From Paracoccaceae bacterium (GTDB lineage: Bacteria; Pseudomonadota; Alphaproteobacteria; Rhodobacterales; Rhodobacteraceae), in the NCBI GenBank assembly GCA_007129775.1, contig SKUV01000218.1, positions 1 to 9,415 on the forward strand: 9,415 nucleotides of DNA, read 5' to 3'. The position numbers and the translations under genes are program-made. The notes under the pieces are model-generated. The model saw only the letters and a program-made list of their open reading frames with translations, did not search any database and had not been told where the DNA came from. Shown here one piece after another: positions 1 through 5,575 of the stretch (positions are counted from its first letter, which is position 1; every line of letters starts with the position of its first letter).

Positions 1-239
1 CGCGCATCTGCCGGCAGATCGGCCGGCCGCGTCACCAGATCGGTGCAAAAGGCCCTTGCATCGGCCAGCCCCATGCCCCGGTGCAGCCCCGCCCGTTCGG
101 CCGCGGGATTGAGGCAAAAGAGCCGGTCGGCATTGCCCTCGCGCAGGACGACGGCAAAGGCGCCCTCAACCGGGCGCGCGCGCAGGGTCCGGTCGCTTGC
201 CAACCGGGGAAACCACATGGAGATGACGCGCCGCTGCAT
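1..239 (-). CDS. imuB: ImuB, Y-family DNA polymerase-like protein (5' part only)
   Basis: The first 79 codons are present and the gene runs off the left edge of the window. The N-terminus reads MQRRVISMWFPRLASDR and is followed by a segment with FCLNPAAERAGLHRGMGLADAR. This matches the start of ImuB proteins, where the Y-family palm begins with a WFP(R/K)LA-type strand and a later G(M/L)xLAxAR helix. ImuB is the catalytically inactive Y-family hub that links ImuA, the beta clamp and DnaE2 in error-prone lesion bypass. The active-site region lies outside the window, so inactivity cannot be checked. The start at 239 lies inside imuA and gives a 74-nt overlap. No strong Shine-Dalgarno is visible, so translation is probably coupled to imuA. 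An internal ATG at residue 8 is a less likely start because it would cut off conserved residues. Confidence 0.85.
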   Translation of the reverse strand, partial: MQRRVISMWFPRLASDRTLRARPVEGAFAVVLREGNADRLFCLNPAAERAGLHRGMGLADARAFCTDLVTRPADLPADA

Positions 240-747
240 CCCAGCGAATATCCCAGATGCTTGTTGTTCCTGATTTGTTCTTGATAATTTCCCAGCGCAT
301 CGAAGTCGAGTCCCCCCCCGCCGGGTCGCAGCGGGGCGCGGCGTGCCAGCGCGTTTCGGCGGCGTTGCTGCCCATGCCCTCGGGGATCAGGCACAGGCCG
401 GTGGCGCCGCCCTCCTTGGCCGCCAGTTGCAGCCGCCGGCCCTCGCGCAGATCCAGCGGGCGGGTGGTTTCCACGATCACAAGCGCCAGCGCGCCATCCT
501 TCAGCGCCTCTTCGGTCACGGCCAGTGATTCGGTCTGGTCCCCGGTCAGGGCCAGCAGCAGGCGCGCCGGATCGAGAAAGGGCAAAAGGCCATTGGGATT
601 GATCGTGTCGCGCCGCCAGCCCTCGTGCACCCATAGCACTGGGCCCGCCACCTGCGCCCCGGCCAGCGCGGCAAAGGCCGCCGCAGCGGGGCCGCAAGCT
701 TCGTGCACGCGGGCGGGCCGAAGGGGAAAGGCAGGCAGAAGCGACAT
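166..747 (-). CDS. imuA: ImuA, RecA/SulA-like mutagenesis protein
   Basis: This protein of 193 aa is recognised by its central GPVLWVHEGWRRD segment, by DPARLLLALTGDQTESLAVTEEAL and by the C-terminal block RWEIIKNKSGTTSIWDIRWD, all typical of ImuA. ImuA is a RecA-fold partner of ImuB in DNA-damage-induced translesion synthesis and acts at stalled replication forks. The position of a Walker A loop is occupied by WVHEGWRRD with no GKT/S, so nucleotide binding is unlikely, as in many ImuA homologues. The frame stays open upstream to 924, but the Met at 747 is preferred because a promoter and LexA-like box lie at 778-805, immediately upstream. The start has no clear Shine-Dalgarno, consistent with a very short leader. 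The stop lies within imuB. The short size fits the compact Rhodobacterales form. Family assignment is confident; the exact start is moderately so. Confidence 0.85.
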   Translation of the reverse strand: MSLLPAFPLRPARVHEACGPAAAAFAALAGAQVAGPVLWVHEGWRRDTINPNGLLPFLDPARLLLALTGDQTESLAVTEEALKDGALALVIVETTRPLDLREGRRLQLAAKEGGATGLCLIPEGMGSNAAETRWHAAPRCDPAGGDSTSMRWEIIKNKSGTTSIWDIRWDAAARHLHVVSPVGKRPDPARAPG

Positions 748-762
748 GGCGACAGATGGCAG

Positions 763-777
763 GGCAGGGACCCTGCC
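763..777. repeat. 7-bp inverted repeat in imuA leader
   Basis: The sequence GGCAGGG-A-CCCTGCC is a perfect 7-bp dyad around one central base. It lies 15-30 nt upstream of the imuA start and just downstream of the proposed -10, so it overlaps the expected transcription start. With a one-base centre it cannot fold well as RNA, so a protein-binding dyad is more likely than a hairpin. No specific regulator can be named. Confidence 0.4.
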
Positions 778-805
778 AGAATAAAGCAGGAACACCCGCT
801 GTCCA
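778..805 (-). promoter_or_regulatory. Putative LexA-controlled promoter of imuA-imuB
   Basis: Read on the minus strand, TGGACA (800-805; 5 of 6 to TTGACA), a 16-nt spacer and TATTCT (778-783; 4 of 6 to TATAAT) form a reasonable sigma70-type promoter. Lying over the -10 is GTTC-N7-ATTC (779-793), one base off the alphaproteobacterial LexA direct repeat GTTC-N7-GTTC. LexA bound there would block RNA polymerase, which fits the known SOS control of imuA operons in Caulobacter and relatives. Distance to the imuA start is about 30 nt. The box is imperfect and neither binding nor transcription start has been shown. Confidence 0.5.
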
Positions 806-851
806 GAGGCTGCGCCGTCAGCCGGCGCGCGGCATCCGGCCGACCGGCCGC

Positions 852-1232
852 TCAGCCCGACGCGCCGCGTGCATCGCGCGCGGCTTGCCGCGAGCGATCG
901 TAGATCCGCAAGAGCCGCGCCCATGTGGCGGTAAAGGCCACCATGTCGCCGCGCACCGCGCAGATCCGGGTGTCGCGCGCCACCCGTGCAAAGCTGCGCA
1001 TCCCGATATCGGCCGCCGCCCGTTGCAACCGCCGCCCGTGCCGGCAGACCATCACCAGACGTCCGGCGCGGTAGTGCCGCTCCATCTGCGCGATCTGCAC
1101 CGCCATTTCGGCCATCCGCGCCACTAGCGCCGCCTCTGCAGCGCCGGGCCCGCTTTCGCGCAGGATCGCTGCAAGGCGCGTGGCATCCATGCGCACGCCT
1201 TCCTCATGCCTGAGGGTCACGACATTGCCCAT
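852..1232 (-). CDS. Small helical hypothetical protein
   Basis: A protein of 126 aa that appears almost wholly alpha-helical, rich in Ala and Arg, with no signal peptide or membrane segment. The middle reads HYRAGRLVMVCRHGRRLQ and is followed by RAAADIGM, then a helix with LARVARDT-like periodicity and ATWARLLRIYDRS near the C-terminus. The RRLQRAAADIGM stretch resembles the phosphotransfer (Hpt) consensus HxLKGxxxxxG, but an Arg stands where the phospho-accepting His should be, so any Hpt relationship would be structural only. The start at 1232 is supported by GGGAG nine bases upstream. A second Met at residue 15 also has a GAGG-type site, so it remains an alternative. The stop lies 104 nt upstream of imuA with a separate promoter between, so it is probably not part of the SOS operon. 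Function unknown. Confidence 0.75.
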   Translation of the reverse strand: MGNVVTLRHEEGVRMDATRLAAILRESGPGAAEAALVARMAEMAVQIAQMERHYRAGRLVMVCRHGRRLQRAAADIGMRSFARVARDTRICAVRGDMVAFTATWARLLRIYDRSRQAARDARGASG

Positions 1233-1331
1233 CCCCGGAAACTCCCTTCACCCGCTGCCTCGACCATCCCACCGCAGGCAGGGTGCGGCCCGAAGCCTCA
1301 AGAAAAGGTTGCCCGGGGTCTGGCCTTCCGC

Positions 1332-1346
1332 TTCGGATTTCCCGAA
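1332..1346. promoter_or_regulatory. LysR-type candidate dyad upstream of carbonic anhydrase
   Basis: TTCGG-N5-CCGAA is a 5-bp dyad that also satisfies the T-N11-A spacing of LysR-type regulator sites (T1333, A1345). It lies 66-80 nt before the carbonic anhydrase start, in the divergent gap between that gene and the minus-strand hypothetical gene. CbbR, the Calvin-cycle regulator of purple bacteria, is a LysR-type protein, so it is one candidate binder, but the motif is short and common. No LysR gene is in the window. Confidence 0.25.
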
Positions 1347-1411
1347 AAATGGTGGTAACGAAAATGACAGCAACAATGACAAAGACACCGCACTGCGACG
1401 AGGGATGACGA

Positions 1412-2062
1412 ATGCAAGATGCCCGCCCGCTACCCGCGTATCTTCTGGCGCGTTACAATGGCTGGAAGGCCACCCGCTATGCCGCGGACCAAAGCTGGTT
1501 CCACCAGCTCGCCCGCGATGGCCAGCATCCGCGGGTGATGGTGATCTCTTGCTGCGACAGCCGCGTGCACGTGACCTCCATCTTCGAGGCGGACCCGGGT
1601 GAGTTCTTCATCCACCGCAACATCGCCAATCTGGTGCCGCCCTATTCCCCCGACGGCGCGGAACGCGGCACCGCAGCGGCGATCGAATATGCGGTAACGG
1701 CGCTGCATGTGGCCCATCTGTTGATCGTCGGCCATTCGAACTGCGGCGGTGTGAAAGCCACACTGGATATCTGCGCGGGTGACAAGCCCGAGCTTTCCGA
1801 ACCATTGAGCTTTGTGGGCCAATGGCTTGGCCCACTGCGCGCCCATGCCGACCGGATCATCGAGACGACCGCACCAGAGGACAGGCAATGCGCGATGGAG
1901 CGCCAGACCGTTGTCGCATCCCTCGAAAATCTGATGACCTATCCCTTCGTGCAAAAGGCCGTGGCTGCGGGAGATCTGACGCTGCACGGTTTGCGGGTCG
2001 ATATCGGATCCGGGCTTCTGGAAGTCTATGACCCGGAACATGCAGGTTTTCGCCCGGTCTGA
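1412..2062 (+). CDS. Beta-class carbonic anhydrase
   Basis: This 216-aa cytoplasmic zinc enzyme interconverts CO2 and bicarbonate. The zinc site is clear: C47 with D49 and R51 in CCDSRV, then H108 and C111 in GHSNCGG. HRNIANLVPP (68-77) and the AAIEYAV helix complete the beta-CA signature. Length is normal for the family. At positions equivalent to E. coli Trp39 and Gly41, which mark the bicarbonate-inhibited type II enzymes, this protein has V44 and S46, suggesting it is not of that type. C48, next to the zinc Cys, is unusual but should not disturb the site. AGGG seven bases before the ATG supports the start. There is no signal peptide. It is followed on the same strand by SbtA and SbtB genes, which places it in bicarbonate uptake and supply for carbon fixation or anaplerosis rather than generic housekeeping. 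The last point is inference. Confidence 0.93.
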   Translation: MQDARPLPAYLLARYNGWKATRYAADQSWFHQLARDGQHPRVMVISCCDSRVHVTSIFEADPGEFFIHRNIANLVPPYSPDGAERGTAAAIEYAVTALHVAHLLIVGHSNCGGVKATLDICAGDKPELSEPLSFVGQWLGPLRAHADRIIETTAPEDRQCAMERQTVVASLENLMTYPFVQKAVAAGDLTLHGLRVDIGSGLLEVYDPEHAGFRPV

Positions 2063-2131
2063 CGGGCCCCGGCCTCGCGCGTGATTGTTCGCAGCGCGTC
2101 TCTTGCAACGCCCGGGTGGCGATACTAGATC

Positions 2132-2161
2132 GCACGGGGTTTGGCCGGTGCCCGGCCGTGC
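2132..2161 (+). promoter_or_regulatory. Hairpin-forming leader in the CA-sbtA spacer
   Basis: The 133-nt gap between carbonic anhydrase and sbtA holds GGCCGG-TGC-CCGGCC (2143-2148 with 2152-2157), a tight GC stem. An alternative longer pairing joins GCACGG (2132-2137) with CCGTGC (2156-2161), so two mutually exclusive folds exist. There is no U-run, so it is not a standard intrinsic terminator. It could stabilise a processed 3' end or control sbtA translation. A TTGCAA at 2103-2108 and a TACTAG further on hint at a weak separate sbtA promoter, but the match is poor. Confidence 0.3.
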
Positions 2162-2195
2162 CCGGCGGTTCGGGTCCAAGGAGAAATGGCGGCGG

Positions 2196-3197
2196 ATGGA
2201 TGCGATCCTGACTCTGGCGGCGCAGAATCTGCTGTCTCCGATGATCCTGAGCTTCGCGCTGGGCATGGCCGCCGCGCTGGCGCGGTCGGACCTGTCCTTT
2301 CCCGAGGCGGTGGCCAAGGGCATGTCGCTCTACCTGCTGTTCGCGATCGGTTTCAAGGGCGGCGTCAGCGTCTCGGACCATGGCCTTGATGGCGGGTTGC
2401 TGGCGGCGCTGACGGTAGGGGTCGCGCTGTCGGCGGCGCTGCCGTTCCTTGCCTTCGGCCTGCTGCGCGCGCTCACGCCGCTGCCGATCACCGATGCGGC
2501 CTCGGTGGCGGCGCATTACGGCTCCATCTCCATCGTGACCTTCGTCACCGCGAGCACGGTTCTGGATGCGCAGGGCATTTTTCACGAAGGTTACATGGTG
2601 GCGGTCGCCGCGGCGATGGAAGCGCCTGCGATCCTGTCGGCGCTGTGGCTGATCTCGCGGCTGAACGGGCCGGGGGCGCGCGAGGACCGGGGGGCGCTGC
2701 TGCGCGAGATCCTCCTCAATGGCTCGATCGTTCTGCTGGTCGGCGCCTTCCTGATCGGCTGGGTGACCGGCGAGGAAGGACAGCGAGAGATCGACGCCTT
2801 CATCACGGCGCCTTTCAAGGGGGTGCTGTGCCTGTTTCTGCTCGATATGGGGCTGGTCGCGGGTCGCGGTCTGCGGGCGGCCCGGCAAAAGGGTGCCGGC
2901 GGCGACGTGCTGGCCCCGGGGGTGCTGGCATTCGGGGTGCTCATGCCCTTGCTGGGCGCGGCCGCCGGGGCTGCGGCGGGATGGGCGCTCGGGCTGTCGG
3001 CGGGGGGCGTCGCGCTGCTGATGGTGCTTTGCGCCTCGGCCAGCTATATCGCCGTGCCCGCCGCGATGCGCGTGGCCTTGCCGCAGGCGAACCCGGCGAT
3101 TTCGCTGACGCTTGCGCTGGGCATCACCTTTCCGTTCAATCTGGTTCTGGGCATTCCGCTCTATCTTGCGGTTGCGAACGTGCTGATAGGAGGGTGA
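2196..3197 (+). CDS. sbtA: SbtA-family sodium-dependent bicarbonate transporter
   Basis: This inner-membrane protein of 333 aa has about ten hydrophobic segments in two halves joined by a charged cytoplasmic stretch (around residues 156-170). Family marks are AAHYGSISIVTF (residues 105-116), MEAPAIL (141-147), LDMGLVAGR (216-224), SASYIAVPAAMR (281-292) and the closing ANPAISLTLALGITFPFNL region. SbtA proteins co-transport sodium and bicarbonate with high affinity and are best known from cyanobacterial carbon-concentrating mechanisms. The start at 2196 has AAGGAG 12 bases upstream, slightly far. The nearer ATG at 2186 is out of frame and would give a different protein. The frame upstream to 2085 does not look like coding sequence for this family. 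Length is slightly below cyanobacterial SbtA (about 370 aa), as is common for proteobacterial members. The gene lies between carbonic anhydrase and a PII-like gene, the usual genetic partner of SbtA. Confidence 0.9.
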   Translation: MDAILTLAAQNLLSPMILSFALGMAAALARSDLSFPEAVAKGMSLYLLFAIGFKGGVSVSDHGLDGGLLAALTVGVALSAALPFLAFGLLRALTPLPITDAASVAAHYGSISIVTFVTASTVLDAQGIFHEGYMVAVAAAMEAPAILSALWLISRLNGPGAREDRGALLREILLNGSIVLLVGAFLIGWVTGEEGQREIDAFITAPFKGVLCLFLLDMGLVAGRGLRAARQKGAGGDVLAPGVLAFGVLMPLLGAAAGAAAGWALGLSAGGVALLMVLCASASYIAVPAAMRVALPQANPAISLTLALGITFPFNLVLGIPLYLAVANVLIGG

Positions 3198-3201
3198 GGC
3201 C

Positions 3202-3513
3202 ATGCAGATGCACGATGCCAAGCGCGTCGAAATCATGATCGAGGCGGTGATGGAGCGGCGGTTGACCGAGCTGCTGGAGGCCGCAGAGGTCACCGGCTAC
3301 ACCATACTGCCGGTCAGCGGTGGGTCCGGCCGGTCGGGCCTTTGGTCGCGCGAGGGGCAGGTCAGCCGGGCGGGCGGCATGATCGCGGTGGTCTGCCTGA
3401 TCCGGCCGGAGCGGCTCGAAAAACTGCTGGAAACCGTTTTCGAGGTGGTCGACCGCCATATCGGGGTCGTGAGCGTCTCGGACACCAAGGTGCTGCGGGC
3501 AGAGCGGTTTTGA
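3202..3513 (+). CDS. sbtB: SbtB-like PII signalling protein
   Basis: A 103-aa protein of the PII fold (beta-alpha-beta repeats). An N-terminal strand (RVEIMIEA) is followed by a helix with ERRLTELLEAAEVTGYT, a T-loop region (39-58, GGSGRSGLWSREGQVS) and a C-terminal half with RPERLEKLLETVFEVV and IGVVSVSDTKVLR. Trimeric SbtB binds adenine nucleotides, including cyclic AMP, and docks on SbtA to close it. Adjacent placement here, four bases after the sbtA stop, strongly supports that role. AGGAGG eight bases upstream of the ATG supports the start; a second ATG two codons on is possible. The T-loop lacks the uridylylated Tyr of nitrogen-type GlnB/GlnK, arguing against a nitrogen-sensor role. The C-terminus ends RAERF without the Cys-containing R-loop (CGPxGC) of some cyanobacterial SbtB proteins, so redox control by that disulfide cannot operate. 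No terminator is evident downstream. Confidence 0.87.
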   Translation: MQMHDAKRVEIMIEAVMERRLTELLEAAEVTGYTILPVSGGSGRSGLWSREGQVSRAGGMIAVVCLIRPERLEKLLETVFEVVDRHIGVVSVSDTKVLRAERF

Positions 3514-3746
3514 CAATTCGGCCTACTTGACGCAACCTGTCGAGCGACCGTCCATATGCGCGGGCAGACGATCTGATGCTTGGGCCATAGGGTCGGATTA
3601 CGCCGAAATGGCCTTTGCGTTCGCTCGTATCGGCAAAGCCGGGCCGGCACAGGGCTGGTCACCGCGCGCGCATCGGCGGTCTGGATCGGCGCAATGCGTG
3701 GCCGCGCGGTGCGCTTGCGCAGCGCGGCGCCCGGCCATCGAAAGCC

Positions 3747-3860
3747 TTAATCGGCCGGCATGTGCCAACCCCTTGCGCAACCGAGCCACAACATCGTGGC
3801 CATATAGGCATACATCCCGAGGCAAGGCAGAAGGACATGGGTGATCGCGACACTCGACAT
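3747..3860 (-). CDS. Small hydrophobic protein, 37 aa, single predicted membrane helix
   Basis: The ORF is short but has a near-perfect Shine-Dalgarno, AAGGAGG (3866-3872), five bases before the ATG, the strongest such site in this spacer. An in-frame TGA at 3920-3918 bounds it upstream. The product starts MSSVAITHVLLPCLGMY and residues about 5-28 are uncharged and rich in Leu, Met, Ala and aromatic residues, enough for one transmembrane helix. The C-terminal tail (ARGWHMPAD) carries the only Arg, which by the positive-inside rule suggests a cytoplasmic C-terminus. It has Cys at 13 and 28 and five Met in the helix. The gene is convergent with sbtB and divergent from manC. I do not recognise a family. 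It may be a small membrane-bound regulator or a remnant of a longer gene, because the frame past its TAA stop stays open. Confidence 0.5.
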   Translation of the reverse strand: MSSVAITHVLLPCLGMYAYMATMLWLGCARGWHMPAD

Positions 3861-4040
3861 CGGTTCCTCCTTGATCCTGGGGCGCCCTGAGGCGTCGCCC
3901 GGACGAAAGCCTGGCGATCAAGCGTAACGATTCGGTGAGGATGGCGCTCCAGGCGTCCATCCTTATCGGTCCCGGCCCAGGCCGTCCCTGCCCGCTCGGC
4001 CGCAGGATGTGTCGGCTTTTCCGGCTGGACCGCCCCGCGC

Positions 4041-4095
4041 CAATGAACGACACATTGCGCTATATGGCGGACCGGACTTCAATGGATCCACGCGG
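4041..4095 (+). promoter_or_regulatory. Candidate manC promoter region with CAATG dyad
   Basis: CAATG-AACGACA-CATTG (4041-4057) is a 5-bp dyad with 7-nt spacing. Overlapping its right arm, TTGCGC, a 17-nt spacer and TTCAAT make a weak sigma70-like promoter ending about 45 nt before manC. A protein bound to the dyad would cover the -35. The promoter match is poor and the dyad short, so this is a candidate only. Confidence 0.25.
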
Positions 4096-4129
4096 CCGGC
4101 GCGATGACTGACACAGGCAGGGATTTCAG

Positions 4130-5575
4130 ATGACGCAGGACATTCATCCGGTTCTTTTGTGCGGTGGCTCCGGCACGCGGCTATGGCCACTGTCGCGCAA
4201 GTCCTTTCCCAAGCAATTCGCGCGCATCACCGGCGATGACAGCCTGTTTCAGCAGGCCGCGCTCCGGCTCTCGGGGCCGGGATTCGCGGCGCCCACAATC
4301 GTGACCGGGAACGATTTCCGCTTTATCGTGACCGAGCAGCTTGCGGCTTGCGAAATCGCCCCCCGGGCCGTGATGATCGAGCCCGAGGCACGCAACACCG
4401 CTCCGGCAGTGCTGGCAGCCGCGCTCGCGCTTGCCGCCGAAGACCCGAAGGCGCTCTTGCTGGTCGCGCCGACCGATCATGTCATCCCCGACGCTGCCGC
4501 CTTTCGCGCTGCAGTCCGTGCTGCCAGCGCCCGGGCGCTTGCGGGCGATCTGGTGACCTTCGGCATCGCTCCGGTGCGCTCTGAACCGGGTTATGGCTAT
4601 CTGGAACTCGCCGAAGGGGCAGATTCGGCGGGTGCAACGCCCCAGCCGCTTGCCCGCTTCGTTGAAAAGCCCGACGCTGCGCGGGCCGCCGACATGCTGG
4701 CGGCGGGTCGTTTTCTGTGGAATGCGGGGATTTTCCTGTTCACCGCAGAAAGCCTGATCGCGGCTTTTCGTGCCCATGCCCCCGAGGTGCTGCCTCCGGT
4801 CGAGGCCGCTGTGGCGGGGGCCGTCCGTGATCTCGGCTTCTTGCGCCTTGCCGGTGACCCATGGGCAGCAGTGCCCGAGATATCCATCGACTATGCGATC
4901 ATGGAGCGGGCGGAAAACCTCGCTGTGATGCCCTATGGCGCGGGGTGGTCCGATCTGGGCGGCTGGGATGCCGTCTGGCAGGAAAGCGAGCCGGACGGTG
5001 CCGGCAACGTGATCTCGGCACGCAGCACGGCGATCGATTGCACGGGCACGCTCTTGCGGTCGGAAAGCGACCGGATGGAACTGGTCGGCATCGGGCTTTC
5101 GGACATGATCGCGATCGCCACCGGCGATGCCGTGCTCGTCGCGCCCCGCACCGAGGCCCAGCGCGTGAAGGAGGCGGTGAAGGCACTGGCCGCGCGCGGG
5201 GCGGCACAAGCCACGGAGTTTCCCACAGATCACCGGCCGTGGGGCTGGTTCGAAAGCCTCGCCATCGGTCCGCGCTTTCAGGTCAAGCGGATCGTCGTCA
5301 ATCCCGGCGCGGCACTGAGTTTACAAAGCCACCACCACCGCTCGGAACACTGGATCGTGGTCGAGGGAACGGCAAAGGTGACCGTCGATGACGAGGTGCA
5401 ACTGGTGAGCGAAAACCAGTCCGTCTACATACCGCTCGGCGCGGTGCACCGGCTGGAAAACCCCGGCAAGGTGCCGATGGTTCTGATCGAGGTGCAGACC
5501 GGCAGTTATCTGGGCGAGGATGACATCATCCGCTATGAGGATGTCTATGCCCGCGGGCAGGGGGCTAAGGGCTGA
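4130..5575 (+). CDS. manC: Mannose-1-phosphate guanylyltransferase / mannose-6-phosphate isomerase
   Basis: This 481-aa bifunctional cytoplasmic enzyme of the ManC/AlgA (type II PMI-GMP) class isomerises fructose-6-phosphate to mannose-6-phosphate and later couples mannose-1-phosphate to GTP to give GDP-mannose. The N-terminal nucleotidyltransferase domain has GGSGTRLWPLSR (12-23) with the KQF extension, APTDHVI (113-119), FVEKP (177-181) and WNAGIF (197-202). The C-terminal cupin carries the zinc-binding isomerase motif QSHHHRSEHWIVVEG (399-413), preceded by RPWG (369-372). Length is typical for the fused family. AGGGA six bases before the ATG supports the start. It overlaps manB by one base (TGATG), implying translational coupling and matched output of the two enzymes. 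GDP-mannose feeds exopolysaccharide, LPS or GDP-fucose/rhamnose synthesis; no glycosyltransferase genes are in the window to say which. Confidence 0.95.
   Translation: MTQDIHPVLLCGGSGTRLWPLSRKSFPKQFARITGDDSLFQQAALRLSGPGFAAPTIVTGNDFRFIVTEQLAACEIAPRAVMIEPEARNTAPAVLAAALALAAEDPKALLLVAPTDHVIPDAAAFRAAVRAASARALAGDLVTFGIAPVRSEPGYGYLELAEGADSAGATPQPLARFVEKPDAARAADMLAAGRFLWNAGIFLFTAESLIAAFRAHAPEVLPPVEAAVAGAVRDLGFLRLAGDPWAAVPEISIDYAIMERAENLAVMPYGAGWSDLGGWDAVWQESEPDGAGNVISARSTAIDCTGTLLRSESDRMELVGIGLSDMIAIATGDAVLVAPRTEAQRVKEAVKALAARGAAQATEFPTDHRPWGWFESLAIGPRFQVKRIVVNPGAALSLQSHHHRSEHWIVVEGTAKVTVDDEVQLVSENQSVYIPLGAVHRLENPGKVPMVLIEVQTGSYLGEDDIIRYEDVYARGQGAKG

Larger units (their letters stand above)
3514..4129. 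other. Gene-poor spacer between sbtB and manC
   Basis: About 616 nt lie between the end of sbtB and manC. The only convincing coding signal is the 37-aa minus-strand ORF at 3747-3860. Other open frames here, such as plus 3527-3844 and minus 3598-4053, are Arg/Ala-rich, have no ribosome-binding site or recognisable family, and look like chance open frames in GC-rich DNA. No tRNA fold and no strong terminator was seen after sbtB. The short GC dyad TGCGC-TT-GCGCA near 3710-3722 is too small to interpret. The right end carries the likely manC regulatory region. Confidence 0.6.

Noticed and set aside
32..697. Alternative minus-strand frame across imuA and imuB
   Set aside because: Gly/Arg-rich translation without motifs, whereas the other two frames give recognisable ImuA and ImuB.
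748..924. Upstream extension of imuA to an ATG at 924
   Set aside because: It would place the promoter and LexA-like box inside the gene and overlap the preceding gene; the added residues do not resemble ImuA.
1363..1380. Repeated AATGACA in front of carbonic anhydrase
   Set aside because: Two copies of a 7-mer in an A-rich leader are too little to claim a functional repeat.
1857..3293. Long minus-strand open frame opposite carbonic anhydrase and sbtA
   Set aside because: Arg/Gln-rich low-complexity translation, antisense to recognised genes, with no ribosome-binding site that stands out.
3527..3844. Plus-strand ORF of 105 codons after sbtB
   Set aside because: No ribosome-binding site, Arg/Ala/Cys-rich composition and no domain; it also lies opposite the better-supported small ORF.
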